60,019 bases of DNA from JAKFWI01 sp035549875 (GCA_035549875.1 DASZPV010000013.1:1-60019), one strand, 5' to 3'; counted from the first letter of the stretch, positions 24,701 to 33,291 are shown. The notes: generated by a model not told the origin, from the letters alone. Translations and numbers: made by a program.

Positions 24701-26530
24701 TTGTCCGTACCGCGCCCGAAACGGTTTGCCGAGGTCGCGCTCGCTGTAGAGCGCCGTGATGACGGCGCGCTGGTGCTTGAAAACAAGCTCCAGCTCGGCC
24801 CTTACCCGGCGACGATTATCGAGCCGCTCCGAAAATGGGCGCGCCAGACCCCAGAGGCGCCTTTCCTGACGGAGGGTGGCGGGGCGAAGGGCGCGATCGG
24901 CTATGCCGAATTCCTGCGCCGCGCCGAAGATCGCGCGGACAGGATTCTGGCGATGGGCTGCACGCCCGATAGGCCGTTGCTGATCCTGTCGCAAAACTCG
25001 ATCGAACACGCGATCACAGCCATGGCGGCGATGATCGTCGGCGTGCCGGTCTCGCCGGTTTCGCCGACGTACGGAACAGCCGCGCCGTTCGAGCGGCTCG
25101 GCCAGCTCATTTCAATTCTGCGGCCCGGCGGCGTTTATCTGGGCGATCCCAAATCCTTTGCGCGCGCCATCCCGGCAATCAAGGAGTCCGGCGCCGGCCC
25201 CATTGTTTCGCATCGTGCGGAAGTGGGGGTGCTTGGGCTCGAAGCCATTGCTCCGGCGAGCGCGACAGATGCCAAAGCCGCCCGGGCGCGCGTGAATGCC
25301 GATACGGTCGCTAAGATATTGTTCACGTCGGGCTCAACCGGCGTGCCGAAGGGCGTCGTCAACACGCATCGAATGATGTGTTCCAATCAGGTCGCGCTCG
25401 TGCAGCTCTGGCCGTTTCTCGAAGCCAGTCCGCCGGTCCTGGTGGATTGGCTGCCCTGGAGCCACACGTTCGGCGGCAATGTCTGCTTCAACGTCGCGCT
25501 CTTCCACGGCGGCGTGATGCATATCGATGACGGCAAGCCCACGCCCGCGCTGATCGGGCGGACGGTGGAAAACCTGAAGCTAAATCCGCCGACCGTGTTC
25601 TTCAACGTGCCTGCCGGGATCGAAGCGCTGTTGCCGCAGTTCGATGCCGACGAGGCGTTCGCGAAGACATTCTTCGGCCATACGCAGATAATTTTCGTTG
25701 CCGCCGCCGCTTTGCCACAGCGCGCGCGAGAGCGCCTCGCGGCGATCGCATTAAAGGCGACGGGCCGCAGGCCCACGTTGCTCGCCGGCTGGGGATCGAC
25801 GGAAACGGGGCCGTTCGCGACGTGCGTCTACTTCGAGACCGAAAGCGCCGCCAATCTCGGCCTGCCGATGCCGGGCACGGCGATCAAGATGGCGCCGAGC
25901 GAAGACAAGACGGCGCTTCTGGTCAAAGGCCCGAACGTCACGCCAGGCTATTGGCGCAACCCGCAAGCCACGCGCGCGGCGTTCGACGCCGAGGGATTCT
26001 ACAACATGGGCGATGCAGGGCGCCTGCTCGACGCCGCCGCGCCCGAGAAAGGCATCGCCTTCGACGGACGGCTGTCGGAGAATTTCAAGCTGACGTCGGG
26101 CGCCTGGGTCAATGTCGGCATGCTGCGCGTCGCGCTAGTGGATCAGTTGCGCCCCCTGTGCCTCGATCTCGTCGTCGCCGGTGAAAACCGCGACGAGATC
26201 GGCGTGCTGCTCGTGCCGAACTTTGCGCATGCGGCCGAAATCGCCGGCGCGGCGCCTGAAGCGCTTTGCCCGGAAAGCATGGCGGGCTGTGCGTTTGGCG
26301 AAAAGATCGCGGCGGCCATCGCGGAATACAACGGGCGACAATCCGGGAGCAGCACGCGCGTCAAACACGCGGCGATCCTGCCGCGCGCGCCCGATATTAG
26401 CCGCAGTGAAATAACCGACAAGGGCTACATCAATCAGCGCGCCATGCTGACGAGTTATGCAAGCCTGGTGGAAGCCATGTACGCCGCGACGGCGGACAGC
26501 GACCGGGCGTTGGGAATCTTTCGCTTTTGA
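24701..26530 (+). CDS. AMP-forming acyl/aryl-CoA ligase, feruloyl-CoA-synthetase-like
   Basis: A 609-residue ANL-superfamily enzyme. The adenylation loop FTSGSTGVPKGVVNTHRM lies near residue 207, and VDWLPWSHTFGGN, FHGGVMHIDDGKPTP and NLKLNPPTVFFNVPAG follow; this set closely resembles feruloyl-CoA synthetases, which activate hydroxycinnamates. A GWGSTETGP motif and the C-terminal domain are present. The only plausible start is TTG at 24701 behind GCAGGGGG; an ATG at 24694 is out of frame. The usual partners (enoyl-CoA hydratase/lyase, vanillin dehydrogenase) are not adjacent, so the substrate is uncertain. A TonB receptor follows 269 bp later. Confidence 0.8.
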   Translation: MSVPRPKRFAEVALAVERRDDGALVLENKLQLGPYPATIIEPLRKWARQTPEAPFLTEGGGAKGAIGYAEFLRRAEDRADRILAMGCTPDRPLLILSQNSIEHAITAMAAMIVGVPVSPVSPTYGTAAPFERLGQLISILRPGGVYLGDPKSFARAIPAIKESGAGPIVSHRAEVGVLGLEAIAPASATDAKAARARVNADTVAKILFTSGSTGVPKGVVNTHRMMCSNQVALVQLWPFLEASPPVLVDWLPWSHTFGGNVCFNVALFHGGVMHIDDGKPTPALIGRTVENLKLNPPTVFFNVPAGIEALLPQFDADEAFAKTFFGHTQIIFVAAAALPQRARERLAAIALKATGRRPTLLAGWGSTETGPFATCVYFETESAANLGLPMPGTAIKMAPSEDKTALLVKGPNVTPGYWRNPQATRAAFDAEGFYNMGDAGRLLDAAAPEKGIAFDGRLSENFKLTSGAWVNVGMLRVALVDQLRPLCLDLVVAGENRDEIGVLLVPNFAHAAEIAGAAPEALCPESMAGCAFGEKIAAAIAEYNGRQSGSSTRVKHAAILPRAPDISRSEITDKGYINQRAMLTSYASLVEAMYAATADSDRALGIFRF

Positions 26531-26701
26531 GCGCCACGCCTGTGGGCGATCACGAGCGGACGGGGTGGCGAATAGTTTTTCGCAACAACGGAAAAAAGGC
26601 CCCGCTAGCGCACAAAAGAGCGGATTCGCATGGGGAGATTCGCGAAAAGGGAGGCGCCGATTGCGGGCAACCTTCCGCTGCGATATAGCGATTGACAACC
26701 A

Positions 26702-26722
26702 AATTGGCGAGCGAATTGGCGA
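26702..26722 (+). repeat. Direct repeat AATTGGCGA x2 upstream of TonB receptor
   Basis: Two exact 9-bp copies (26702-26710 and 26714-26722) with a 12-bp period lie 78 bp before the receptor start. A TTGACA hexamer is at 26692-26697. They may be regulator sites, but no matching regulator gene is nearby. Confidence 0.3.
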
Positions 26723-26799
26723 CGAGGGACGCGCCGACGGTTCTCTCCCGATAGCGCAAATGTGCGCCAATGAAGAGTCTATCTAGGGAGGGGAAACCC

Positions 26800-29484
26800 A
26801 TGGCCGTCATCAGTCAAGCGCCGAGCCGGCGCGCGCATTTGTTTCTGTCCGGCGTCGCATTCGCCGCGTTGACCCTGTCGGGAGAAATGGCTTTTGCGCA
26901 AGAGGCGCCGACCAGCGACGCGGAGATCATCGTCACCGGCACCAGCATTCGCGGCGTTGCCCCCACCGGCTCCAATCTGATCAGCATGTCGCGCGAAGCG
27001 ATCGTCACCACCAGTGCGGCGACGACTACTGATTTGTTCCGCAAAATTCCCGCGCTCAGCGGCCTCAACTCGGCGCCGTCGATTCGCGCCGACGCAATGG
27101 ATTCGATCAACCTGCCGAGCATTCACGGCTTGCCCGGCGCCGGCCTCGTCCTGGTGCTGTTCGATGGCTACCGCGCCGTCGGCTCGGGCATCGATGCGAC
27201 CTCGCCTGATCCGTCCTCCATCGCGCCCGCCGCGATCGAGCGGATCGAAGTCATTCCGGACGGCGCTTCAGCCACTTACGGTTCGGACGCCGTCACCGGC
27301 GTCATCAACCTCGTGATGCGCCGCAGTCTGAACGGTATAGAAGCGCAAGCGCGCTATGGCTTTGCGGACAGCTACAGCCGCTACGATGCAAGCTTTGGCG
27401 CCGGCCGTACATGGGATGGCGGGCATGTGCTGCTATCCTACCAGTACACGCACAACACCAAGCTTATGGGCCGTGACCGCAGCGACTTCTATGGGCTCAA
27501 CCAATCGGCCCGGGTCCAGGACGACGGCACGCCCGGAACGGATTGGCGCAAGACGACCTGCGATCCTGGCACCGTTTACGTCGGCGCCGTCAGCTATGCC
27601 GCGGCGGGGGGCGGGCTGCCGTTCGGCGCGGCGGGAAGCAAGCGTCTGTGCGATTATGTCGGGGATAATTCTCTCATTCCGAAAGACACTCGCAATAACA
27701 TCGTGGTGACGGCGCACCAGGATCTCGCCCCGAACGTCGAGCTTTGGGGGCAAGCGTTCTATGCCCTTCACGAGGCGCAAAAAGATTCGATGTATATTGG
27801 TTACACGGGTCTGACGATCAACAACACCAATCCCTACTTCCAGGCGCCCCCCGGAACCGGCGCGACCTCCGAAACGCTCGATTTTTCGGCGCGTAACATT
27901 CTTGGCGGTCAGTCCTTACACGACGATCTTCGGTATCGCACCATCAGCGGCCGCGCTGGCGTGACCTGGAAGATCAATTCCAATTGGCAGGCCAAGTTCA
28001 CCGGCACCACCGGCGAGGAAAAAGATCTGCTGAAGGGCCAGAAACAGAACAACGATGCGTTCCTGGCCGCTTTAGCTGGAACTACTCTCACCACCGCGCT
28101 CAATCCCTTTGGCCCGAATAATCCGGCCGTGGTCACGGCGTTGGGCAATTACAAGAGCGAAAATTACGACATCACACAAAAGCTGCATGAGGGGCTCATC
28201 AACGTCGACGGTTCGCTGTTCCACATCGCCGGCGGCGACGTGAAACTCGCGTTCGGCGGCTCGCTGCGCAAGGAAACGTTTCAGGGCGAGTTCACCGGTG
28301 GAACCGCCACATCGCGGTTCACCGTCGCCAAGGCCAGTAACGAACGGACCATTACCGCCGAGTATGCGGAACTGTTCGTGCCGCTGGTCGGCGCCGATAA
28401 CGCCATGCCCGGCATACGCCGGTTGGAATTGGCAGCTTCCGTTCGTCACGACGATTACGACGACGTCGGCTCAACGACCAATCCGAAATATGGGATCAAC
28501 TGGGAGCCCGTCGGAGGGCTAACCCTGCGCGGCTCCTACTCGACGTCGTTCCACGCTCCGAGCATCGCCGATAATACCAACCAGTCGATCGACGCGCACG
28601 CACAGGCGTTCTGCTGCATCTTCGGGCCGCCCAGCGATCCGACGCCGGTCTATACCGTCATCAAGAACGGCGGCAATTCGAGCCTGAAGCCTGAAACGTC
28701 GAAGAATTACACCTTCGGCTTTGATGCGGCGCCAGAAGCCGTCAAGGGGCTGCGTTTCGGCGCCAGCTACTTCCATGTCGCGTTCGTGAATCAGATCGGT
28801 TATCTGCCGCCGCCGGCTCTCTATACGCCGGCCGCGTCGGCTTATTACGTCTTTCATCCCACCCGCCAGCAAGAGCTGGATTTCATCTCCGGCTATCCGA
28901 TCACGGTGAACGATATTAATGGCGGCGCATTGCCTGGCCTGTTGCTCGATCTGCGCCGCAACAATCTCGGTAAGGTGACGTTCGCGGGCGTGGATTTCAA
29001 CGCGAGCTACACCATGCCGCTTCACGGCGGCGACTTCACGATCGGCCTCGATGGCACGCGCCTCACCAAATACGAGACCGTGGCGCTCACCGGCTCGCCG
29101 CCGATCAACGAATTGGGCACCGGCACCGGCCTGTTGGTACACCCGATCCGGTGGCAGGGGCGCGGTAATGTCGGCTGGAGCAACGCCCTGATTCAGGCGC
29201 AGGTTTACCTGAATTTCACGGGTTATTACCGGTTCTACGCGAACAACGTTTATCACCCGGTGCGCGCGTTTACGCCGATTGATCTCCACTTTGGCGTCAC
29301 GCCGTTCAAGGACGCGAAGCTGAAGAACACCCAGTTCACGCTGGACGTAGACAACGTGTTCGACCAGTCGCCGCCATACGTCAACGAAGGCACAGACGGC
29401 GACAATGCTGGCAACGGCTACGACAAGCGCGCCGCAAATCCGCTCGGACGCGTGATCACCTTCGGGGTCCGTTCGGCCTTCTGA
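26800..29484 (+). CDS. TonB-dependent outer-membrane receptor
   Basis: An 894-residue receptor. After a signal peptide (ending MAFAQ, about residue 33) comes the plug domain: EIIVTGTSIRG as the TonB-box region, LPSIHGLPGAGLVLVLFDGYR, and IERIEVIPDGASATYGSDAVTGVINLV. The rest is a 22-strand-type barrel ending in FGVRSAF with a terminal Phe, as outer-membrane proteins do. The start at 26800 follows AGGGAGGGG; an ATG at 26770 is less well placed. The plug pattern resembles receptors expanded in sphingomonads and caulobacters for plant-derived organic compounds. Its place after a feruloyl-CoA-ligase-like gene suggests uptake of an aromatic ligand, but this is inference. A strong terminator follows. 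Confidence 0.88.
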   Translation: MAVISQAPSRRAHLFLSGVAFAALTLSGEMAFAQEAPTSDAEIIVTGTSIRGVAPTGSNLISMSREAIVTTSAATTTDLFRKIPALSGLNSAPSIRADAMDSINLPSIHGLPGAGLVLVLFDGYRAVGSGIDATSPDPSSIAPAAIERIEVIPDGASATYGSDAVTGVINLVMRRSLNGIEAQARYGFADSYSRYDASFGAGRTWDGGHVLLSYQYTHNTKLMGRDRSDFYGLNQSARVQDDGTPGTDWRKTTCDPGTVYVGAVSYAAAGGGLPFGAAGSKRLCDYVGDNSLIPKDTRNNIVVTAHQDLAPNVELWGQAFYALHEAQKDSMYIGYTGLTINNTNPYFQAPPGTGATSETLDFSARNILGGQSLHDDLRYRTISGRAGVTWKINSNWQAKFTGTTGEEKDLLKGQKQNNDAFLAALAGTTLTTALNPFGPNNPAVVTALGNYKSENYDITQKLHEGLINVDGSLFHIAGGDVKLAFGGSLRKETFQGEFTGGTATSRFTVAKASNERTITAEYAELFVPLVGADNAMPGIRRLELAASVRHDDYDDVGSTTNPKYGINWEPVGGLTLRGSYSTSFHAPSIADNTNQSIDAHAQAFCCIFGPPSDPTPVYTVIKNGGNSSLKPETSKNYTFGFDAAPEAVKGLRFGASYFHVAFVNQIGYLPPPALYTPAASAYYVFHPTRQQELDFISGYPITVNDINGGALPGLLLDLRRNNLGKVTFAGVDFNASYTMPLHGGDFTIGLDGTRLTKYETVALTGSPPINELGTGTGLLVHPIRWQGRGNVGWSNALIQAQVYLNFTGYYRFYANNVYHPVRAFTPIDLHFGVTPFKDAKLKNTQFTLDVDNVFDQSPPYVNEGTDGDNAGNGYDKRAANPLGRVITFGVRSAF

Positions 29485-29507
29485 CTTTGGCAATGCTGCA
29501 ACGTTCA

Positions 29508-29541
29508 CCGGCCCTCCTCGTGACGGGGAGGGCCGGTTTTC
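29508..29541 (+). terminator. Rho-independent terminator after TonB receptor
   Basis: CCGGCCCTCC and GGAGGGCCGG form a perfect 10-bp stem around a 9-base loop, followed by TTTTCGTTT. It lies 24 bp after the receptor stop. It may also stop the minus-strand run ending at 29570, though that strand has no comparable T tract. Confidence 0.85.
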
Positions 29542-29569
29542 GTTTGCGCGGCCTCTCGCCGCGATTTCG

Positions 29570-29698
29570 CTAATGATCAGGCGAGGCGAGGTTCATGAGG
29601 CGCGCCCTCGGCGGCCCGAAAGCAAGCGTCGAGGCGAAGGCGGCCACAAGCAAGATCGCCAGCACAACAAGAATTTTGACGATAAGCGGGCGCGCCAT
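29570..29698 (-). CDS. 42-aa single-helix membrane protein downstream of ion channel
   Basis: A 42-codon gene starting MARPLIVKILVVLAILLVAA, with one hydrophobic helix at residues 5-26 and a polar tail ending SPDH. An AGGG ribosome-binding site lies seven bases before the ATG, and the gene starts 11 bp after the stop of the ion-channel gene on the same strand. Its lone helix with a basic N-terminus suggests an inner-membrane peptide. No family is recognised. It could modulate the channel, but only the gene order hints at that. Confidence 0.5.
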   Translation of the reverse strand: MARPLIVKILVVLAILLVAAFASTLAFGPPRARLMNLASPDH

Positions 29699-29709
29699 GT
29701 CTGAGCCCT

Positions 29710-30144
29710 TCAATCGAGCCATTGATGTTCGAGAATTTTGAGGCGCGTGGTCACGCCGAACAGAAAGGTCGTCGACCAGGCGAACAGGATCACGCCGTTG
29801 GCCCCCTCGATGGAGGACAAGAGCCGCCAGCGCGGCGACAGCACGACGTCGCCGTACCCAACCGAGGAGAAGGTCACGGTCGAAAAGTAGAGCGCTTCTT
29901 CAAAGCCGTGCGTTTCGCCTAGAAAAAGATACACCGCGGCGTAGAGCCAGATCTCCACCGTGTGTACCGCGAAGAGTCCAAACACGACGAACAGCAGAAG
30001 AAGGGTTGATCCCATACGGCTTTCGTGCGGCCGCAGGCGCGCGCCATGCGTCCCCATGATCCAGGTCAGGCTGATCAACCCCCAGAAATGGACCAGAACG
30101 GTCACCGCGACCATGATCGTCGCGAGGATCAGGTTGGATAGCAT
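29710..30144 (-). CDS. Two-helix potassium-channel-type ion channel
   Basis: A 144-residue membrane protein of the ion-channel (Ion_trans_2) type. The selectivity filter reads SSVGYGDVV near residue 92, preceded by a pore helix FEEALYFSTVTF and flanked by hydrophobic helices. An additional N-terminal hydrophobic segment (about residues 3-30) is present. No RCK or cyclic-nucleotide domain follows, so it looks like a minimal K+ channel. It begins 12 bp after the FixK-type regulator stop on the same strand, so it is probably transcribed with it. Confidence 0.82.
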   Translation of the reverse strand: MLSNLILATIMVAVTVLVHFWGLISLTWIMGTHGARLRPHESRMGSTLLLLFVVFGLFAVHTVEIWLYAAVYLFLGETHGFEEALYFSTVTFSSVGYGDVVLSPRWRLLSSIEGANGVILFAWSTTFLFGVTTRLKILEHQWLD

Positions 30145-30156
30145 TGCCGCTAATGC

Positions 30157-30816
30157 TTACGCCGCCATGGCCTCAAGCGCCCGTCTGTCTCGAAACGTCA
30201 CGCATCGCGCGCCGGCCAGCGCGATCGCGCGTTCGCCCGCCAGTTTGGAAAAACAGCGCGACACCGTTTCGATCGTGAGCCCGAGATAGTCGGCGATGTC
30301 GGTGCGCGACATTGGCAGGGTCACGGCCGCGCCGGGCGTTTGGCGGGCGGCCATGTCGAGCAGGAACGATACCACCCGCTCGGCCGCGCCCTTGCGGCCA
30401 AGGACCATCGCATGGTCGCATACGCGGCCAAGCTGCCGCGCGGTCAGGGACCACAATTCCCGGGCTGCTTCGCCGCTCTGTTCGGCCGCCCGCTCGATGG
30501 CGGAGCGGGAGGCGGCGATGACTTCGCTCTCGACGATCGCCTCGGCCGCATAGCGATGGGCTGCGCCCGATTCGAACCCGAATACGTCGCCGGGAAGGTG
30601 GAACGCGTCGATCTGACGGCGGCCGTCCTCGGTGATTGTGTAGGTCCGCACCGCGCCGGACACTACTTTGTAGAGGTATTGGGCGGGCTCCTGCTGGCCA
30701 TAGATTTCCTCATCGCGGTCAAAGCGCAGGCTGAAGGCGCTCACGGGAACTGAGTCCGAGAATGTTCCGCAAATGGCGCCTTTGGCGATCTGACTTCTGC
30801 TTGTCGTACATTGCAT
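30157..30816 (-). CDS. fixK: CRP/FNR family regulator, FixK type
   Basis: A 219-residue regulator with a cyclic-nucleotide-like beta domain and a C-terminal winged helix; the recognition helix region reads SRTDIADYLGLTIETVSRCFSKL, with the E-x3-SR residues that contact TTGA half-sites in FNR/FixK proteins. It has only a few scattered cysteines and no FNR-type N-terminal cluster, so it should not sense oxygen directly, as with FixK. The ATG at 30816 has GGAG eight bases upstream, which favours it over the ATG at 30831. It is divergent from fixLJ, as expected for a gene activated by FixJ. Confidence 0.8.
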   Translation of the reverse strand: MQCTTSRSQIAKGAICGTFSDSVPVSAFSLRFDRDEEIYGQQEPAQYLYKVVSGAVRTYTITEDGRRQIDAFHLPGDVFGFESGAAHRYAAEAIVESEVIAASRSAIERAAEQSGEAARELWSLTARQLGRVCDHAMVLGRKGAAERVVSFLLDMAARQTPGAAVTLPMSRTDIADYLGLTIETVSRCFSKLAGERAIALAGARCVTFRDRRALEAMAA

Positions 30817-30886
30817 GACCGAACTCCGCATTTCCGCAACAAGCGGTAAGCCGAAGCGCCTTTCACTAGAATTCAGATATTGCCCC

Positions 30887-30902
30887 TAAGGGGTTTCCCT
30901 TA
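30887..30902. promoter_or_regulatory. Candidate FixJ site between fixK and fixL
   Basis: TAAGGG-GTTT-CCCTTA is a perfect 16-bp inverted repeat, 71-86 bp upstream of the fixK start, in the only intergenic space between fixK and fixLJ. An overlapping CCCCT-A-AGGGG repeat lies at 30883-30893. From memory, the FixJ site at the rhizobial fixK promoter also contains a TTTCCCTTA core. The match is by recall, not by alignment. Confidence 0.5.
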
Positions 30903-30935
30903 AGCCATGGGTTTGGAGGGGGCGGCGCTTGCCGC

Positions 30936-32075
30936 ATGCGAGCGCCTCGATTACTTCAGGCGGCTTCCATGGCAGATCATCAAACAGCTTTTTTCCGCAC
31001 CATTCTCGACACTCTGCCGGACGCGCTGATTGTCATCAATGAGCGCGGCCTGATCGAGTTTTTCAGTCCGATGGCGGAAAAGACGTTCGGGTGTTCGGCG
31101 GAGGATGCGCACGGCAAGAACATCAAGGCATTCATGCCGCAGCCTTATCGTGACGGCCACGACGGATATCTGGATCATTATAACCGCACGGGCGAGCACA
31201 AGATCATCGGTACGGGCCGCGTCGTCGTCGGCGAGCGACAGGATGGGTCAACGTTTCCGATGGAACTGGCCATCGGTGAGATGCTTATGCCGTCCGGGCG
31301 TTATTTCGTGGGGCTTGTGCGCGATCTTACCGCGCGGCAAATGACCGAGACCCGCCTGCATGAATTGCAGGCCGAATTGGTCCACATTTCAAGGCTGAGC
31401 ACGATGGGCAATATGGCCTCGGCGTTGGCGCACGAGCTGAATCAGCCGCTCTCGGCGATTACTAATTACCTTAAGGGATCGCGCCGATTGCTGGACCAGA
31501 AAGGCGTCGATGCGGAAGGTTTGCGTGACGCCATCGACAAGGCCGCCGACCAGGCCCTGCGTGCTGGCGACATCATCAGGCGTCTACGCGATTTCGTGTC
31601 GCACAGCCCGGCCGACCTTGGCGCAGAGTCACTCGCCAAGCTCATAGAGGAGGCCAGTGCGCTGGCGATGGTCGGCGCGAGCGGGGTTCGCTTGCGGCTG
31701 GACCTGGCGCCGGACGCCGATTTCGTGCTGGCCGACCGCGTCGAGATTCAGCAGGTTCTGGTCAATCTGCTGCGCAATGGGCTGGAGGCGATGGCCGAGA
31801 GCGATCGGCCCGAGCTGATCATCAAAACGCGGCGACGGACCCCGGACGAGGTTGTAGTTTCGGTCGCCGATACCGGGTCCGGCATTGCGCCCGACGTAGC
31901 GGCGAATCTGTTTAAGCCGTTCCTGACCACGAAAAGCCAGGGTATGGGCGTCGGGCTATCTATATCGCGCACGATCGTCGAGGCCCACGGCGGAGAAATC
32001 TGGGCCGAAAATGCGCCGGGCGGCGGCGCCGTGTTCAGCTTTACGCTTCCCCTGCTCAAGGCGCAGGAACAATGA
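30936..32075 (+). CDS. fixL: FixL-type heme-PAS oxygen-sensor histidine kinase
   Basis: A 379-residue soluble histidine kinase. One PAS domain (about residues 15-135) carries the FixL heme pattern: His75 in YRDGHDGYLDHY as proximal ligand, and Arg95 in IIGTGR, the residue that contacts bound oxygen. A DHp helix with phosphoacceptor His166 (ALAHELNQPLSA) and an ATPase domain with N, G1 and G2 boxes (NLLRNGLEAM, VADTGSGIAP, GMGVGLSISR) follow. There is no membrane segment, unlike the S. meliloti form. An alternative ATG lies at 30969. Oxygen release should activate the kinase, which phosphorylates FixJ. Confidence 0.88.
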   Translation: MRAPRLLQAASMADHQTAFFRTILDTLPDALIVINERGLIEFFSPMAEKTFGCSAEDAHGKNIKAFMPQPYRDGHDGYLDHYNRTGEHKIIGTGRVVVGERQDGSTFPMELAIGEMLMPSGRYFVGLVRDLTARQMTETRLHELQAELVHISRLSTMGNMASALAHELNQPLSAITNYLKGSRRLLDQKGVDAEGLRDAIDKAADQALRAGDIIRRLRDFVSHSPADLGAESLAKLIEEASALAMVGASGVRLRLDLAPDADFVLADRVEIQQVLVNLLRNGLEAMAESDRPELIIKTRRRTPDEVVVSVADTGSGIAPDVAANLFKPFLTTKSQGMGVGLSISRTIVEAHGGEIWAENAPGGGAVFSFTLPLLKAQEQ

Positions 32076-32680
32076 CCGAGCGGCGCGTCTACGTGATCGA
32101 CGATGACGAGGCGATGCGCGAATCGCTGTCGTTTCTGTTGCAGGCGCATGATTTTTCGGTGCAGGCCTACGATTCCGCCGTGTCGTTTCTTCGTGTTGCG
32201 CCGGCCCTGGCGCCGGGCTGCATCATAACCGATCTGCGCATGCCGGAAATGACCGGCCTGCAGCTCGCGCGGGTGCTGAGGGAGGGCGGGATGGCGCTGC
32301 CGGTGATCGTCATTACCGGTCACGGCGATGTGCCGCTGGCGGTTGAAGCCATGAAGGCCGGCGTGATCGATTTTCTCGAAAAGCCGTTCTCCGACGATCT
32401 GATTTTCGCCACGTTGAATACCGCGTTTCACCGGCTCGATCATCAGTCCGAAGCCGAGGCGGAGCGTGCGGCGATACTCGCGCGGCTCGGCGAACTGACC
32501 GCGCGTGAGCGGGATGTGATGACCGGCCTTGTCGCTGGCCGCGCGAACAAGGTGATCGCCGACGACCTGGGCATCAGCCCGCGAACCGTGGAAATCTACC
32601 GCGCCAATGTCATGACGAAGATGCAAGCCCGTAGCCTGTCTGAGCTGGTGCGCATGGCGATCGCGAGCGGGGCGTTCTAG
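32072..32680 (+). CDS. fixJ: FixJ-type two-component response regulator
   Basis: A 202-residue regulator with an N-terminal receiver (acidic DDDE at 10-13, phosphoacceptor Asp54 in ITDLRMPEM, conserved Lys in FLEKPF) and a C-terminal LuxR/NarL-type helix-turn-helix (LTARERDVMTGLVAG, then NKVIADDLGISPRTVEIYR). Its start overlaps the fixL stop (ATGA). Phosphorylated FixJ normally activates fixK, which here lies divergently next to it. Confidence 0.92.
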   Translation: MTERRVYVIDDDEAMRESLSFLLQAHDFSVQAYDSAVSFLRVAPALAPGCIITDLRMPEMTGLQLARVLREGGMALPVIVITGHGDVPLAVEAMKAGVIDFLEKPFSDDLIFATLNTAFHRLDHQSEAEAERAAILARLGELTARERDVMTGLVAGRANKVIADDLGISPRTVEIYRANVMTKMQARSLSELVRMAIASGAF

Positions 32681-32769
32681 CGCTTGCGCCAGATCAAGGC
32701 GCCGCGGCGGCGGCGATGTTACCGGCCAGTATGGCTGTTTCAGTTATCGGAGATGCGCGCGCTTCCGCC

Positions 32770-33126
32770 ATGGCGATTCCAGTCGTCCTGGTGGAAGACG
32801 ATGACGATCTGCGCGCCGCAATAACCTTCTCCCTGGATGTCGAAGGCATGGCCGTGGTGGCCTTCAAAACCGCTGAGAGCTTGCTGCACGCGCGGCCGCC
32901 ACAATGCGCTTGCTTCGTGATCGATTACTGGCTGCCGGGGATAAATGGCCTTGCGCTCCTGTCGCGGCTTCGTCTGCTGGGAGTCCGCGCGCCCGCTTTG
33001 CTCGTCACGTCAAATCCGAGCGCCTTCCTGCGCGCGCGCGCCGATGCCGCGGGCGCCCGGATAATCGAAAAGCCGCTCACGGGCGACGCCGTTGCCGTCG
33101 CCGTTCGCGGCCTCACGGAATTCTAG
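32770..33126 (+). CDS. Single-domain response regulator
   Basis: A 118-residue receiver domain without an output domain. The acidic cluster VEDDDDL, phosphoacceptor Asp52 (FVIDYWLPG) and the Lys in IIEKPL are present. The start at 32770 (MAIPVVLVEDD) fits the usual distance to the first strand; in-frame ATGs at 32716 and 32731 would add an unstructured N-terminus. It lies 90 bp after fixJ. Such receivers in rhizobia (FixT-like or DivK-like roles) can act as phosphate sinks or adaptors; which applies here is unknown. Confidence 0.78.
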   Translation: MAIPVVLVEDDDDLRAAITFSLDVEGMAVVAFKTAESLLHARPPQCACFVIDYWLPGINGLALLSRLRLLGVRAPALLVTSNPSAFLRARADAAGARIIEKPLTGDAVAVAVRGLTEF

Positions 33127-33131
33127 GCCGC

Positions 33132-33145
33132 TTGATCGAGCGCAA
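33132..33145 (+). promoter_or_regulatory. FixK-type box upstream of cytochrome c operon
   Basis: TTGA-TCGAGC-GCAA fits the alphaproteobacterial FixK consensus. If used as a class II site, transcription would begin near 33180, leaving a short leader with the GGAGG ribosome-binding site of the 32-aa gene at 33193. The presence of fixK 2.3 kb away supports the reading. An identical sequence at 1858-1871 shows that chance matches occur. Confidence 0.45.
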
Positions 33146-33192
33146 TGCGCCGCCGGCGGCTTTGGTCCCAAACTCAAAAATCGGAGGTTGGC

Positions 33193-33291
33193 ATGTTGAT
33201 TTACGACTTTTTTGTCTGGGGCGCGGTTGTGGCGGGCGGTGTATTTCTCGGCACGCTCGCAGTCGTTGCCTGGATTAGTCGCGCCCCGTGA
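33193..33291 (+). CDS. 32-aa membrane peptide coupled to cytochrome c
   Basis: A 32-codon gene beginning MLIYDFFVWGAVVAGGVFLG, with one membrane helix for most of its length and the end WISRAP. A CGGAGG ribosome-binding site lies six bases before the ATG. Its TGA overlaps the GTG start of the cytochrome c gene (GTGA), which strongly suggests real translation. Single-helix peptides of this size serve as small subunits of respiratory complexes (for example CcoQ- or CydX-type proteins), but no sequence match to these is evident. Confidence 0.55.
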   Translation: MLIYDFFVWGAVVAGGVFLGTLAVVAWISRAP

